A stretch of 64,000 bases of DNA from Oxyruncus cristatus (taxonomy: Eukaryota > Chordata > Aves > Passeriformes > Cotingidae). The DNA lies in assembly GCA_013399855.1 (NCBI GenBank), contig VXAY01003176.1:769-64768 (forward strand), in the 5' to 3' direction. The translations under genes were made by a program, and so were the position numbers. Of the stretch, positions 49,001 through 59,532 are shown piece after piece; the stretch's first letter is position 1; every line of letters starts with the position of its first letter. The notes under the pieces were generated by a model. It did no database searches. It was not told where the DNA came from and worked only from the letters and a program-made list of their open reading frames with translations.

Positions 49001-52000
49001 TGCTACTGTCACAATTATCAAATATTTCTTTGTATTCCAGTGAGCAACAGTTGCCCCTGCATACCTTCTCTGGGCAGCTTTACAAGCCAGAAGAGCATAA
49101 ATTAAATTTCATGAAAGCAGAAAAGAGGTGCTTCTCAGGGAGTGCAAGTGCAGAGGGAGGTTTTGGGAATATGGAAAAAAGGAGATTACACATGCATGCG
49201 ATCCCCTCGCTTCCACACACACTGGACAGCTCCCTAGAAAAACGTCACTGCACAGGCCCTACAGCCTCAGGGAATGGAGATTTTATTCCCCTCTCTTCCA
49301 AAGAGGATGCCTTTGGCTCAATCTAATATCAATAGGACACAACATTAAGACGTGCATGCTACCACACGTCAAGATACCCACAATACGAACCAAAACATTT
49401 GAACGACAAAGGCTTTTTACAGAAAGCTCAAAATAAGATACAAGTTACCACAAACTAACAGAATCACAATTCTAAGTCCTGTTCCTCCATCTCCGACACA
49501 CATACAACATTTGCACAATCTGTTTGTGTACAGAGATGAATAGTCTCAAAGAAATAGCTGTATGGAAAAAAGAAGCAAATGACCACCAAGAATGTTCAAC
49601 AAAACAATAAATAAACCTTCTTTAACTTAGCGATGTACAGCCCAGTGGCATAAGAGCCTTTGGTTACGTGCTCAGAATTCAGCAGTGCTTCACATAAAAT
49701 GAATACCTCTTTAGAGTTAGACAACCAAAGTTATTTCGGGGAGACATTCCCATCTACCAATAAGGGATCAGAAAGATAAAAACAGCCTCCACCCTTCCTT
49801 CGCACCATTCTTACAGATGTTGCTGTATTCTCAGTTCTCTCAACAGGACCTCTGTGTCAAGGCATAGCCTATCTCTTCCTTTCCACATACACAGCTAGCC
49901 CCAAACAAGTGTGTACACTTATTACACAAAGTAAAGATGCAAAGAACAAAAGAAAAAGAAAGATTAAAAAAAAGATACCAATCAAGCAGCAAGAGAACCG
50001 TTAGGGAAAAGAAGAGACCTAGGATCCTTTTCCACTCTCTTCACCCTTTACTTTCACCCCGATGTCCTCCAAACTAAACCTGACTCCTGGGACCATTACC
50101 AGTGATACTCACTGTGGCTTCACCAATGATTTGCTATCAATTTTGTTCTTCACACCATCAAGTGCTTAAATGAATCCTTCCGTTCAAAACAGGCATAGAA
50201 GAACAAATAAACTAATGGCTCATAAAGGAAAATTCCCTTGAAGTGAACTCTGATGAATGACACAGCTTTATTCCACAACCAAGCAGCTACGGGCTTACCA
50301 TACAGGCTAAGCCTGTTGTAAAGAATCATGTACCTTCTGCACTGTTACACTCATAAAACCAATAGTATGCAAAACCTCCCCTCAAAGTGGCAGAAAAAAA
50401 GCCACTGTCGTTGTCAAGAGGTGTTGTTTCCAGTTCCATGCCAGCAGGACTACAACCGACCCAGCTCTGGAAGCCATCCAAGTACACCAGCAAAGCAGAA
50501 GAACAGCAGGATGGGCTAAGAGCCAAGCCAGAGACTCATCAAAACACTGCATCATTCAAACATCAGCCAGCACAGAGCCCTTGAGCTGGACTCCGCAGTA
50601 CAGCAGAGCCCTTCCTACCAGCAAAAAAATCCCTCTTTTAATAGGAAAAATAGCAGGGTTTTGAAAAATGCTGCAGCCCAGACGTCATTTTTGCCCTTCC
50701 CTTATGTTGGTATCATGACAAATGTCATGATATATCATCCGTTGTTTAGTATTTAGCTGACTTGAGTAAGAGAGGAAGCAGAAACATACACAGCCATGGT
50801 GAGGGAAGGTGACTTACTAACATAATGCCATGGTGCTTCCAACACTATTTATTCTGTAAGATAGGTATGGAATGAAAACTTCATCCTTTGCCCTGCACAC
50901 ATACTGACATCAAGTTTCAAGACTGTGTACTGGAGAAAAGTGTATTCTTTAGATCTCCAAAACTGGAGAATTAGGCATACACAGATGAGAGTTTCTTAAC
51001 TATGTTTACTTCTTTAGAGTGGCAAGTTTGGATTATCATCGTAAAGCAGCTGTTCCCAAAATTAGTTCACCCTTAAAAAAAAGCTTATCATAGCTTCAGC
51101 ACACTGCCACAGATACTTGTAATTACAATTAGGTAGCATCACTGACATTGTATCACTAGCTCTGCATCATCCTTTTTAAAGACCTGCTCTGTGAATAATG
51201 GTCTTGTGGTGGCTTACTCCTCATTTCCTCTTACCCACTCCTGAATGTTTCAGCTTCTCAAGATGAAAGACCGCAAATTTTCAGAGTGATGGAGTTATTC
51301 ACATGGCAGCGGAGGGAGGGGGGAGCTTTTTTTAATATAATTGCCAGCTGCTAAATCAGAAATGGAAAGCAATGGTACATGGATGTTGGGAATGAAGTCC
51401 CTTGTGCAGTAATTTGTGCTTTTCCATGCAAAGTGAAGCTGTTTGATGTCTGTGTGCATGCTTACTCTTCAGCAATATTGAAATTATGATGTAATTAGCC
51501 TGTAATTGCTCACATCATCTTCCTGTATACAGATCATGCAAACAAAATACCAAACAACTCAAGGTTCGTTTATGTTTTGCTTTGTAAGCAAGTATGAACC
51601 AGCTAAAATCAAGTTATTAAAATGTCTTCTCTTTCATAATTTCTTTACACCTCCTTTACTCTGAGTCTGAAAGTATTAGGTATCTACCTGGTAAGCATTA
51701 AGTTATCATTAAGCAACCAGTAATTGGAAGAGCTATGAACTGAAATACACTACTGCTAAAAAAGTAGTGAATGTCATGAAGTGTTTCTTCAGTTTCCCCC
51801 AAGCGCAGAATAGATTTAAGAAGTAATTCCACCAGGCATTTGTCTTACTGCTGTTCCAAGCACATTTCAGTGCTGAAAGGAGACATGCTCCATGAAAGCT
51901 TGAGAGAAAAGTTTAAATTTCTAAAAAACAGATTGCAATAAAACTGATCAGATTAACTTTACACTGTTAAACTAAACTGAAGTCACAGAACTACAACATT

Positions 52001-55000
52001 TTTAATTTATCTTTTGCTCAATCCAAGGCAATCATAAGCCTGAAAAGCCAATAGAGGCTTTTGATGTCTTTTTGGTTAAAAAACTTTCCAATATCAATAC
52101 CTAATCCCTCAGAACATGCTTCATATAGCTGGTTTAATTTACTACTTTTAAACATCTGTGGATTGGCTTCACTATTATTAGCTGGTGGGAGGGAGGAGAA
52201 AAGTACAAGTCAAACCAGAGGGGCAGCAAGTGTTTCTGGCAAGTGAAACTATTAAGAGAAACTTCCCACAGTACTTAGGATTTTGTTCTGTTCTAAATGA
52301 ATCAGCAAAATCTGGTTTTGTGGGATTTCAAGGTGTTTTAATTTCTAAAATCAAAATTATGCCAAATATATAGCTTAAATACTTACTGCAATGAAAGGCT
52401 CTCTAGCTTAAAGACAATAAAGAGGCAAGAAAAATAGTTTGACTTTTTCATTAGTACAAGCAGGATAAACAAACACATGAATTGGCCTAAGTGATAAAGA
52501 GGCAAAGCCTCTCACTCTAGCAAGTACAATAGTAGGGTTTCCCTATAGTTGTGATAGACATGTTACTTTTTCACACTGACAAATATGATTTCAGAAGACA
52601 AGAATAAGTTTTCACATCACAATAGCAATTTCCTAAGCATGAAAGCTCCTGGTACAGGAAGACTGGGTACAACTGAAGATATCAAATGATACTTGTCTTC
52701 ATAATGGTACAACTATCACTAATATAAGTTTTTAATTTCACAGATACAACCAGGGCAGAAATTTTAACAGTAATACAAGGAGGTTATGCACTTCGACAGA
52801 AGATCTATCCACATAAACATCTAAAGTAGTTTCTCAAGAAAAAGTAGTAAAGATTCAAAACCAGTTCACTGTGAAAAGAAATCCTGCCCATGTGTCATGG
52901 TCACATTGTCACAGTAAGTTGAAAGAAAGCTTCTACAAATATCCATTTTGCTCCTAAACAAGCTCCAATTTGTAAGGGCAGGGTTTGGCACATTAAAATA
53001 GAGAATTAGTAAAAATTATTTGGGGTCAGTTTTACCTGAAAGCAGAAGAAATTGAGGGGTTTAAGTACTCCTTTTATATAGTAAGTGGAGCAAAGGAGCA
53101 GTAAAGGCTCTCTACTGAATATTTCCCATATGACAACATCAAAAAGCATCCCTGATGTATACTTCATCTTGTAAGTCAGTTGTAACACAGTGAAGAAATT
53201 GCCTGAAGGGAAAATGGCACGTATGTGAAGAGAAATTATAAGGTTGGGAAGAGGTTACCTGTAGGGTAATCTGAAGGATAAAGCCAACAAGCCAGTGTTA
53301 TGCAGTGGATATGCATCCTTAATGAATAACTAGCAGATGTACTGCTGACAGAGCTGGCAATTCTTTGATACAGTAGAAGATCAAGGCCAGCCAGTTCTGC
53401 CAGCAAAACAACTCTAAGACTGAAGCAAGAGAACAGATGGGGATTGTGCAGTAATAAGTTCAGAGTCATGCACTTGGAGGTTAAACAACTCTGTTGAGTT
53501 GGGAGCTTGTCAGGTCAAAATAGCAGGGGGAAAATAATATCTGCTTCCTGTGGCTGTTGTACATCAATGTAAGAGTGTGACCATTAGACAAGTCTTTCCA
53601 AAGGCATTAACACTTTTAACCAGCTGACAAAAATTTCTTCTGAAATAATACGCAATCAGAATTGGCGAACACGTTTGATTTCAATTCATCTCTCCTAAAT
53701 GCAGACAGAAAAAGGACTGCTAGTCTTCATCACCAAAATGAGTAGAGTTTGGTTTTGCATAGTTCAGCAGAATCTAAGGGCTGTAAATCAACCAATTGCA
53801 AAGGCTGATATCAGAAGAAAAAGAGCAATACAAATTCAAGAAGCAACCAAAAATTAAGGAATTACAAATACAGTTGGTAACAAAGATATAGGGAGAAATA
53901 TAGGCTTCTGAAATGTTTCAGTGAGAATATGAGGTAGAAACATGTAGCTCAACTGGTAAGACAATTATAATACACTTGTCCAGAAGTCTGACTCATACAG
54001 TATAATGGATTAGATTTCCTCAAAGTGGAGTGATCTGACTGATTATGTTAGAGTTTTTCCCATAAATATCCTGTATAATACAGATCGATTTCTTTCCAAA
54101 TTTCTAATCTTGATTAGGTTTCTTCACTGTTACTGGGCACAAAGTTGATCTCTCCACAAAACTAAAAGTTGACCATTACCACTCTAAAGAGAGAACATCA
54201 GATTATACACCTCCCTCAAATTGTCCTTTCCAGTCTCCTCAGCAAAGATATCCCTTGACACCCACACCATATCTCACCAGCTATGTTACTGCCACCTTTT
54301 GTATTTATTGCTCTGAGTTCCCTACTTTCCTGCCTCACTGCACATATTCTTCTCCAGGACATTTATGACTATACTGAACAGGGCAGAGTCCTGGTGTGCT
54401 CTATTTGACATCTTCCTCCCTTGCAAAGATCAAGGAGTACTAAATCCTACTGTCCACTTCGCAGAGTCCAGTGAATTACATATACATTTAAGGATTCCTT
54501 ATCTAATCCCATGAGTATTTAGTTTCTTAAGATTTTGGTGAAGTAATAACTTGAATATACAGACCTAATTAATAAGATTTTCTGAAAAAATGTTGCCTTC
54601 AGCCTGAGTACTCCATCTTCCTAGTGTATCAAAGAAATTAGAATGAGAACAGATGTGACAGACACCAGGAAACAGTGGGTATGTTTTGGACAGATTATGA
54701 AGTTCAACAACATTGCCCAAAAAGGTTTTCAACGTCATAAATACACCAAAAGACAATGAAGATAACACACTAACCTTTTCAAAAGGTTTACCAGGTAAGT
54801 GGAGGAGCATAAAAAAATTACTTATAAGCAACCTGAAACCTAAAAGTTGAGTAGGTTTATTTCAGCAGGTTTAATTTCAATTAGTTGCAAAACTATCAGA
54901 GGGGGGCATAAAGCTTTGACACTGCTGAAAAAATGAAGACCACATGTACCAATCTAATAGTCTCCAATAAATTAGTCCCCTGATTTATTAGTCTCTACCA

Positions 55001-58000
55001 CAGCAGTAGCTGCATTTGCCCCTGAAGACAAGTGCTAATTTTGCTTAATCAAATAGGTGCTGTCAGTCAAAGTTTCCCCACAAAATTAATCCCTTTCACA
55101 AGCAAAGCATAAAAGATTAGCTTCTTTTGTCAGAAAAGAAATCAGCAAATTGCCTCCAAAGTATGACTGTACTAATCTGCAGAAGCAGAAATTTTCGGTC
55201 AGAACAACGGTATAAGGAGACATTGCCAGAAACATTAAGCTTAGTATCTAATAGGTTAAAGCTGGCACAGGAGCAAAGATATTTAGGTCCCTTTTGTAAA
55301 GACATCGAGATACTTAAGACATGAGATTTTGCCAAACCAAACTTAGGAATGTTTTCGTTTTGCCTTTTGTTTTTTTGTTTAAACTAGTTAGAAATCAGTG
55401 TGACCTGACTATCTAGATAATTTCTCCACCTTGAACACATCCAAAAAATAAGTCTTACGGGCTCATCATGTTCTTCTCTCTCAAAGAAACCCCAAACAGC
55501 AGAGGTCAGTCCAGAGAAGAGACTTAATCAAAATGCTGTTTACTAACAAACACTTCCCCTGTCAGGAACATCAGCATTTGCATTACCTGTTTTGGTAGCA
55601 GCAAGTTGTGGCAAACTACTTAGTTTCCCAGAAACTCAGTGCACTACTTTGGCTGAGCTAGAAGACCTGAACTCTTGTCCTCTCACACATCAGCCCATCG
55701 TATAATAGAAACCCACCAGTGGGTTGTGAACATTCAGCTCCCAAACTGAGCTGGTAGGCACAGCTTTGGCAGGGAACTACAGAAACCCTCTTCAGAACTT
55801 AGTACAGGGGAGCAGATGAAACTCAGTAACTCTCAAGTCACTCTGTTGTTCTGCTCCTCTGGCAAAAAAGTTGTTTCAGAGGTTTCCCTTCCTCTGTGCT
55901 TCTCCCTCTCTTAATCTCGCCTACTCAAATCTAAGGTAAGCTGCGTGAGTGTCACTGAAGGTAGCAGTTTGAAGAAAGGAGATGACTGGAAGAAAAGAAA
56001 AATCAACTTGGAGGTGAAGTCACCAGAAAAGACCAACTGAACAGGACATCTACAAATAGACATAGTTGGACCTCACTCTAAGAGAAAGACTGACATTAAT
56101 TTGTCATTTATACTTGAAAAAGCTGGTCTCACGCAGACAGCTAAAAACAAAAAATGCCAGACCAAGTACATTTGAAAATATTCCCAAAGTTGCAACCTAT
56201 GGACACTAACCCCTACCTGGTCATGACCTTCAAATTATACAGAATTACTTTCTAAACATATCTATGAAGACTTGGGAAGTTAGAAAGGTCTTCCTGCATT
56301 CCTTAAGTGTCAGATACCATGGATAAGAGCTGCTCTGGACACTGGCCTAGCCATCTAGAGAGATTCATTTTTCCAGAGTACTACCAAGGCTTGTTTGATC
56401 CTAAATCTCAAAAAATTCTAATACAAAAACTGTGCTTCCCATCAAAAGTGAACAACTTGGAAAACTGAGGAACGACATACTATGAAGTGGCACTTGGAAA
56501 AGAATAAACATGAACTTCTTTCCCAGACACTTTATTTCATGATAAAAGGTGGCAATGGTAACAGGAAGGGTTCAGAGCTATAAACAGAATTACGATCTCT
56601 AAGAATATTATTTTAATTTTTAATTTTTTTAAGATTTTCTATCACATCTTGTAAATCTCCATAAAGTATCAGCAAAATAAATCCATGTTCATGTAGCCGA
56701 GTTTCCTTTATGCACAGAGGCTTCATAACAAAATATCTGTGCAGGCCTTGGGGTGTTGGGTTTTTTTGTTTGTTTGGTTTGGGTTTTTTTTCTCCTTTGA
56801 AGTTATTTTATATACCACTGTGGCCTACCCCAACATCTTCATCAAACAAGACCTTTTATTATTATTACATATCAAGATGTTCAGGCCACTTCTTACCACA
56901 CTTCTAAGACAAGCAAAGAGATAGGGGCATGTGCACTAAAAAATACTTTAAGCAGTTCTGCTTATATTTCATGAGGTTTTAGGGACTAAGGTCTAAATAA
57001 GCAAACAGCAATACCTGTACATTGTTAAATGCTAAGGGGAAGGGCTATAATCACTGTACTACTCAATTAACTATTTTTTTTCACACGGCAGATGATTCTT
57101 TTTGCTTCCCTTAGATTTCTGCCACAAGTTCTTCTCTCTTACAATGTGACAGATTGAAAGAGAGGTGTAAGTCCAACTATTTAGGAACAAGTATCATGTT
57201 TGAGGGGAAAAGAAGTTTGCACAAAAGTGCAATTGATTGACTTCCTACACAGTATTAGATCAAATTTTTACCATCAATTCCTTCATTGAGAATTCTGTTC
57301 CTCTCAGTAAAGTCTCATGTCAGGACAACATTTTTTACTATACGTGGGATAATCAGTGTTGTTGCCCAGTAATCTTTCATGAGTGAGCTCTGTCCCTGGT
57401 GAGGACATTGAGTCTGGAACACACTACTTCCAAAAACTTAAACTGTCTGGGGAAAAAAGTCTCAAGTCTTGATAGAGTCGTACCAAAACAAAAAACAAGT
57501 CTGAATGTCAGATTACCACACTGATCAATATTCCCTGTCCATTTTGAATAAAGGAACCTACTTTCAACCCAAAGTTGTAATATCCCACATCTCATTCTCT
57601 CTAGCTCCACAGCTTACCCTAGCCCTTAGTTTTCAGTACCCATGGAAGATTTTTCACGTCTTGCATGAGACTAAAGAACTCTCTAAATTTAAAATGCAGA
57701 TTAAGAAAGTCAGGTTAGAATGTTAAATACAGAGAGCAATTGCTTTAAGCTTTATAAAATGTTCAGATTGAAAAGCAAATTATCTGGTTAGGCTGTATTG
57801 TAACAGAACTGAAAGCGCTTTAGAATTTTTTCTTAAACCTCTCAGCATGGAGACCAGAAGTGATTGTTCCAGTTATATACTCCAGGCCCCAGCACAAAGC
57901 CAGGCAATGAAAATTCACTGTGTGACTCCTACAAAAGTATCATAGCAGAAAAATACCAGAATAGACTGACACATGAAACTAAGTTTTAACTACAAAGGTT

Positions 58001-59532
58001 ATCTAAAATTATTATAGTCCATACTAGTCTTCAAATATTGAGACTTAAGTTAATTACCTCTAAGTCAGATGTTTCTCCATTGCTTTAGAGCCAGGAAAAA
58101 AAAACAAACAAAACAAAACACTCTTACTTGACTTTATATTACATTAACAACTTCTTGAAGTGGAAGGTAAGATATCAAGCAATTCAACAGCTTATCAAAC
58201 TGCAACTGGAACACCTCTTCAAAAGTCCAAAAGTGCACAGAGGTACAATTGTTAGCTCACCTGTACACTTATCAATTAGGTACAAAGGAAACCCACTGGA
58301 AAAGAAGTTTTCCCAAAGGTGTGTTGAAGATATATATCCTTGTCAAAATGACAAACAGACTTCTTTCTTTAATAGTGAAACTATACTGGTGTTGTTGTGT
58401 CAACCTTCAATTTACTGCACAGGTCTAATGCAAGCTTTAATGAATAAGGATTTAAGGGAAAACTAGAGTAGTGCATGTAGAGGTTCCACAGGTACCTGTT
58501 TACTTGTTTTAAATGACTACTTCCGTCCTTAAACCACTTCATATAATTCTTACTATTTAACTGTGCTTACTATTTAATTCTTACTATTCTTACTTAGTTC
58601 TTACTATTTAATTTTATCAGATAAACTATTATCATCTTTCATAGGTCTTGGTCAACCACCACAAGCAGAAACAAGATATAGTTTCAGGTTGAAGACTAAT
58701 CTGCACAGTTAAATTTTGATTCTCTAAGTCATATCAAAACCTTACTAAAAACTGGGATACAAGCAGACTTCAAATATTGTTAGAAAAACCTACTGAAGAA
58801 TAAAGTTGTTCTTTGTTAAAATCATGTGGTCTTGAAAACACTGAACCTCTTTTCTACAAGCAGTTAGATTTTCAGTCTCTGTATCCCATTTTGAAGGGTT
58901 TAAAGAGTCATCACATTACTTTTAAACCTAATAAAACCCACTGAGTCAAAACTAGACTTATTTCCATAGAAAGTATATGGAAGCAGCAGTCACTACTTAT
59001 AGGTATGTGCACTCCACTATAGTGCCAAGTTGTAACATTACAGGTGTTCAAGTTAACAGACTAACCCATTCTGAGCAAGAGATGTGTTTATACCATAGCA
59101 TTTTGGAAGCCATTTTACTCTCCAATGATCAAAGCCTAGACTAATACATTTTTTCCGCTCCTGAAACAAATGAAATTAGCACCACTAGCAGACAGAGATT
59201 AGTTCCAGATTTTCTGTGCAAACAGAGTAGCAATAGCACCTTTCACATGCATATGACTATACATACATGGGATTTTGCCTATATAGACTGTCTTCAATGC
59301 ACAGTTACAGTGCTGAGCTCTTGGAAGGCATACATTTTACTCCCATCACCAAAGCTCCCTATATATTAGCTACTTACAGAGAAAATGGGCAGGGTGAACC
59401 CCACTGTGTAGAGGACAGTGGATGTGATGGTACTGTCATGGAACGGATACTTGATGCTGTCATCATTACAGAAAAAGCCTCTCTGATACGGTTTTATTTT
59501 GGCCAAGTTTAGAACACCAAGGGGTAAGCCAG
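18906..59532 (-). CDS. PLPP1: PLPP1 (LPP1/PPAP2A) phospholipid phosphatase 1, exons 2-6 (partial, spliced, minus strand)
   Basis: Minus-strand exons, in transcript order: 2b complement(59378..59532) or 2a complement(48547..48698), then 3 (44824..45104), 4 (32792..32849), 5 (21249..21425) and 6 (18906..19031). The product is a six-pass plasma-membrane/ER lipid phosphate phosphatase. Its luminal or extracellular active site dephosphorylates lysophosphatidate, phosphatidate, ceramide-1-phosphate and sphingosine-1-phosphate. All three PAP2 catalytic motifs are present: C1 KYSIGRLRP (exon 3), C2 YSGH (exon 4) and C3 [12 protein letters not shown] (exon 5), with the expected Lys/Arg, His and Arg/His/Asp residues. 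The C-terminus [20 protein letters not shown] matches mammalian PLPP1 rather than PLPP2/3. Exon 1 (start codon, TM1) is beyond the right edge. Every intron is GT-AG with consistent phase. No damage is seen. Confidence 0.97.
19032..21248 (-). other. PLPP1: PLPP1 intron 5 (2.2 kb)
   Basis: Minus-strand GT-AG intron. No repeat, exon or RNA gene recognised. Confidence 0.88.
21249..21425 (-). CDS. PLPP1: PLPP1 exon 5 (catalytic motif C3)
   Basis: A 177-nt, 59-codon exon in phase 0-0. It encodes [20 protein letters not shown], then TM5 and the C3 motif [16 protein letters not shown] with its catalytic His and Asp, then the start of TM6 ([12 protein letters not shown]). Donor gtgagt; acceptor tttctttcag. 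Length equals that of the mammalian exon as I recall it. Confidence 0.97.
26745..26761. promoter_or_regulatory. 17-nt palindrome centred on an AP-1 consensus
   Basis: TCATGAGTCACTCATGA is a palindrome with 8-nt arms around a central base and contains TGAGTCA, the AP-1/TRE consensus. About one palindrome this long is expected by chance in a window of this size, so function is speculative. Confidence 0.25.
29492..29921 (-). mobile_element. CR1 LINE 3' fragment (430 nt)
   Basis: The + strand begins tcacagaatcatagaattac, ggttggaaaagacccttaag and continues ctccagggatggagattcca, ttccctggggcagcctggtc, tctccaggctaaacaacccc. This is the complement of a CR1 3' end. It is in the same orientation as PLPP1 transcription and is the best-preserved CR1 tail in the window. 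Confidence 0.93.
32792..32849 (-). CDS. PLPP1: PLPP1 exon 4 (58 nt, catalytic motif C2)
   Basis: This short exon is invisible to ORF-length criteria. Its first base completes the AGA arginine from exon 3, then it encodes [22 protein letters not shown] is the C2 motif; its His is the phosphatase nucleophile in this family. Acceptor tcttccag, donor gtaagt. It is isolated between introns of 11.4 and 12.0 kb. Confidence 0.96.
37996..38009. promoter_or_regulatory. Palindromic homeodomain-type site TAATTAGCTAATTA
   Basis: A perfect 14-nt palindrome of two TAATTA cores, followed one base later by TTTGCAT (POU-like) at 38011-38017. Several palindromes of this length are expected by chance in 64 kb, so the clustering with the POU-like site is the only argument for function. 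Confidence 0.2.
39721..39739. repeat. (TA)n(CA)n simple repeat
   Basis: ttatatatatacacacaca in PLPP1 intron 3. Confidence 0.9.
43925..43939. repeat. Poly(A) run, 15 nt
   Basis: Uninterrupted A run in PLPP1 intron 3. No recognisable retroposed sequence lies immediately upstream. Confidence 0.9.
44600..44740. mobile_element. Probable dispersed avian repeat fragment, family not assigned
   Basis: Sequence such as gattgaccctggctggacac, caccaaagctgctccatcac, tcccctcctcaac, aggctcatgggctgaggtaa and ggacagggaaagatcac is GC-richer than its surroundings. It resembles a high-copy sequence I recall from bird genomes. Boundaries and family (LTR or other) are not established. It ends about 80 nt from the donor side of PLPP1 exon 3. 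Confidence 0.5.
44824..45104 (-). CDS. PLPP1: PLPP1 exon 3 (TM3, catalytic motif C1, luminal loop)
   Basis: A 281-nt exon, phase 0 in, two bases over at the end. It encodes [20 protein letters not shown], the conserved [20 protein letters not shown], the C1 motif KYSIGRLRP, and the luminal loop [20 protein letters not shown]. The loop carries two N-glycosylation sequons: NCS, shared with mammals, and NFT, absent from the human protein as I recall it. Acceptor ttctctttcag, donor gtgagt. Confidence 0.97.
45105..48546 (-). other. PLPP1: PLPP1 intron between exons 2a and 3 (3.4 kb)
   Basis: Minus-strand GT-AG intron. It contains copy A of the 112-nt duplicated element (46152-46263) and nothing else recognisable. 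Confidence 0.88.
46152..46263. repeat. 112-nt duplicated intronic element, copy A
   Basis: Aligns without gaps to 51328-51439 with 10 mismatches (about 91% identity), same orientation. Similarity stops abruptly at both ends. Both copies carry T6-AAT at the left, the shared core attgccagctgctaaatcag, and gaagtcccttgtgca. On the minus strand copy A ends ATTACATTAAAAAA, an A-rich tail. It matches no repeat family I recognise. Confidence 0.9.
48547..48698 (-). CDS. PLPP1: PLPP1 alternative exon 2a
   Basis: A 152-nt exon. The first two bases complete an alanine codon from exon 1; 50 codons follow: [50 protein letters not shown]. This corresponds to mammalian isoform 1 ([20 protein letters not shown]). 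It encodes the end of TM1, the first extracellular/luminal loop and TM2. Donor gtaagt; acceptor cctttttgccag. It is the alternative exon closer to exon 3. Confidence 0.96.
50711..50732. repeat. Perfect 10-bp inverted repeat with 2-nt spacer
   Basis: Arms TATCATGACA (50711-50720) and TGTCATGATA (50723-50732) around aa, in the intron upstream of exon 2a. About 0.06 such structures with exactly this spacer are expected by chance in 64 kb of random sequence. Confidence 0.85.
51328..51439. repeat. 112-nt duplicated intronic element, copy B
   Basis: Partner of 46152-46263. It lies about 2.6 kb upstream (in transcript direction) of exon 2a, while copy A lies about 2.3 kb downstream of it. It is preceded by T7 on the + strand, so on the minus strand it ends in ATTAAAAAAA. 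Sequence just right of it (51480-51545) is rich in taatta/taattg-type motifs. Confidence 0.9.
58545..58615. repeat. Short tandem array of ttcttactatttaa-type units
   Basis: Imperfect units: aattcttactatttaa, gcttactatttaa, ttcttactattc, ttacttag, ttcttactatttaa. About five degenerate copies in 70 nt, inside the PLPP1 2b-2a intron. Confidence 0.75.
59378..59532 (-). CDS. PLPP1: PLPP1 alternative exon 2b
   Basis: A 155-nt exon with the same entry phase as 2a: [51 protein letters not shown]. It is one codon longer than 2a and aligns with it at QRGxFCxDxSIxYP. It corresponds to mammalian isoform 2 (..PFQRGFFCKDNSINYPYHDST). It has a long U/C-rich acceptor tract ending ccccaacag and donor gtaagtagc. 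Confidence 0.95.

Larger units (their letters stand above)
48699..59377 (-). other. PLPP1: PLPP1 intron between exons 2b and 2a (10.7 kb)
   Basis: Minus-strand GT-AG intron between the two alternative second exons. It contains copy B of the duplicated element (51328-51439), an inverted repeat at 50711-50732 and a T/G-rich tract at about 56757-56800. A tandem ttcttactatttaa array lies at 58545-58615. No further exon was recognised. Confidence 0.85.
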
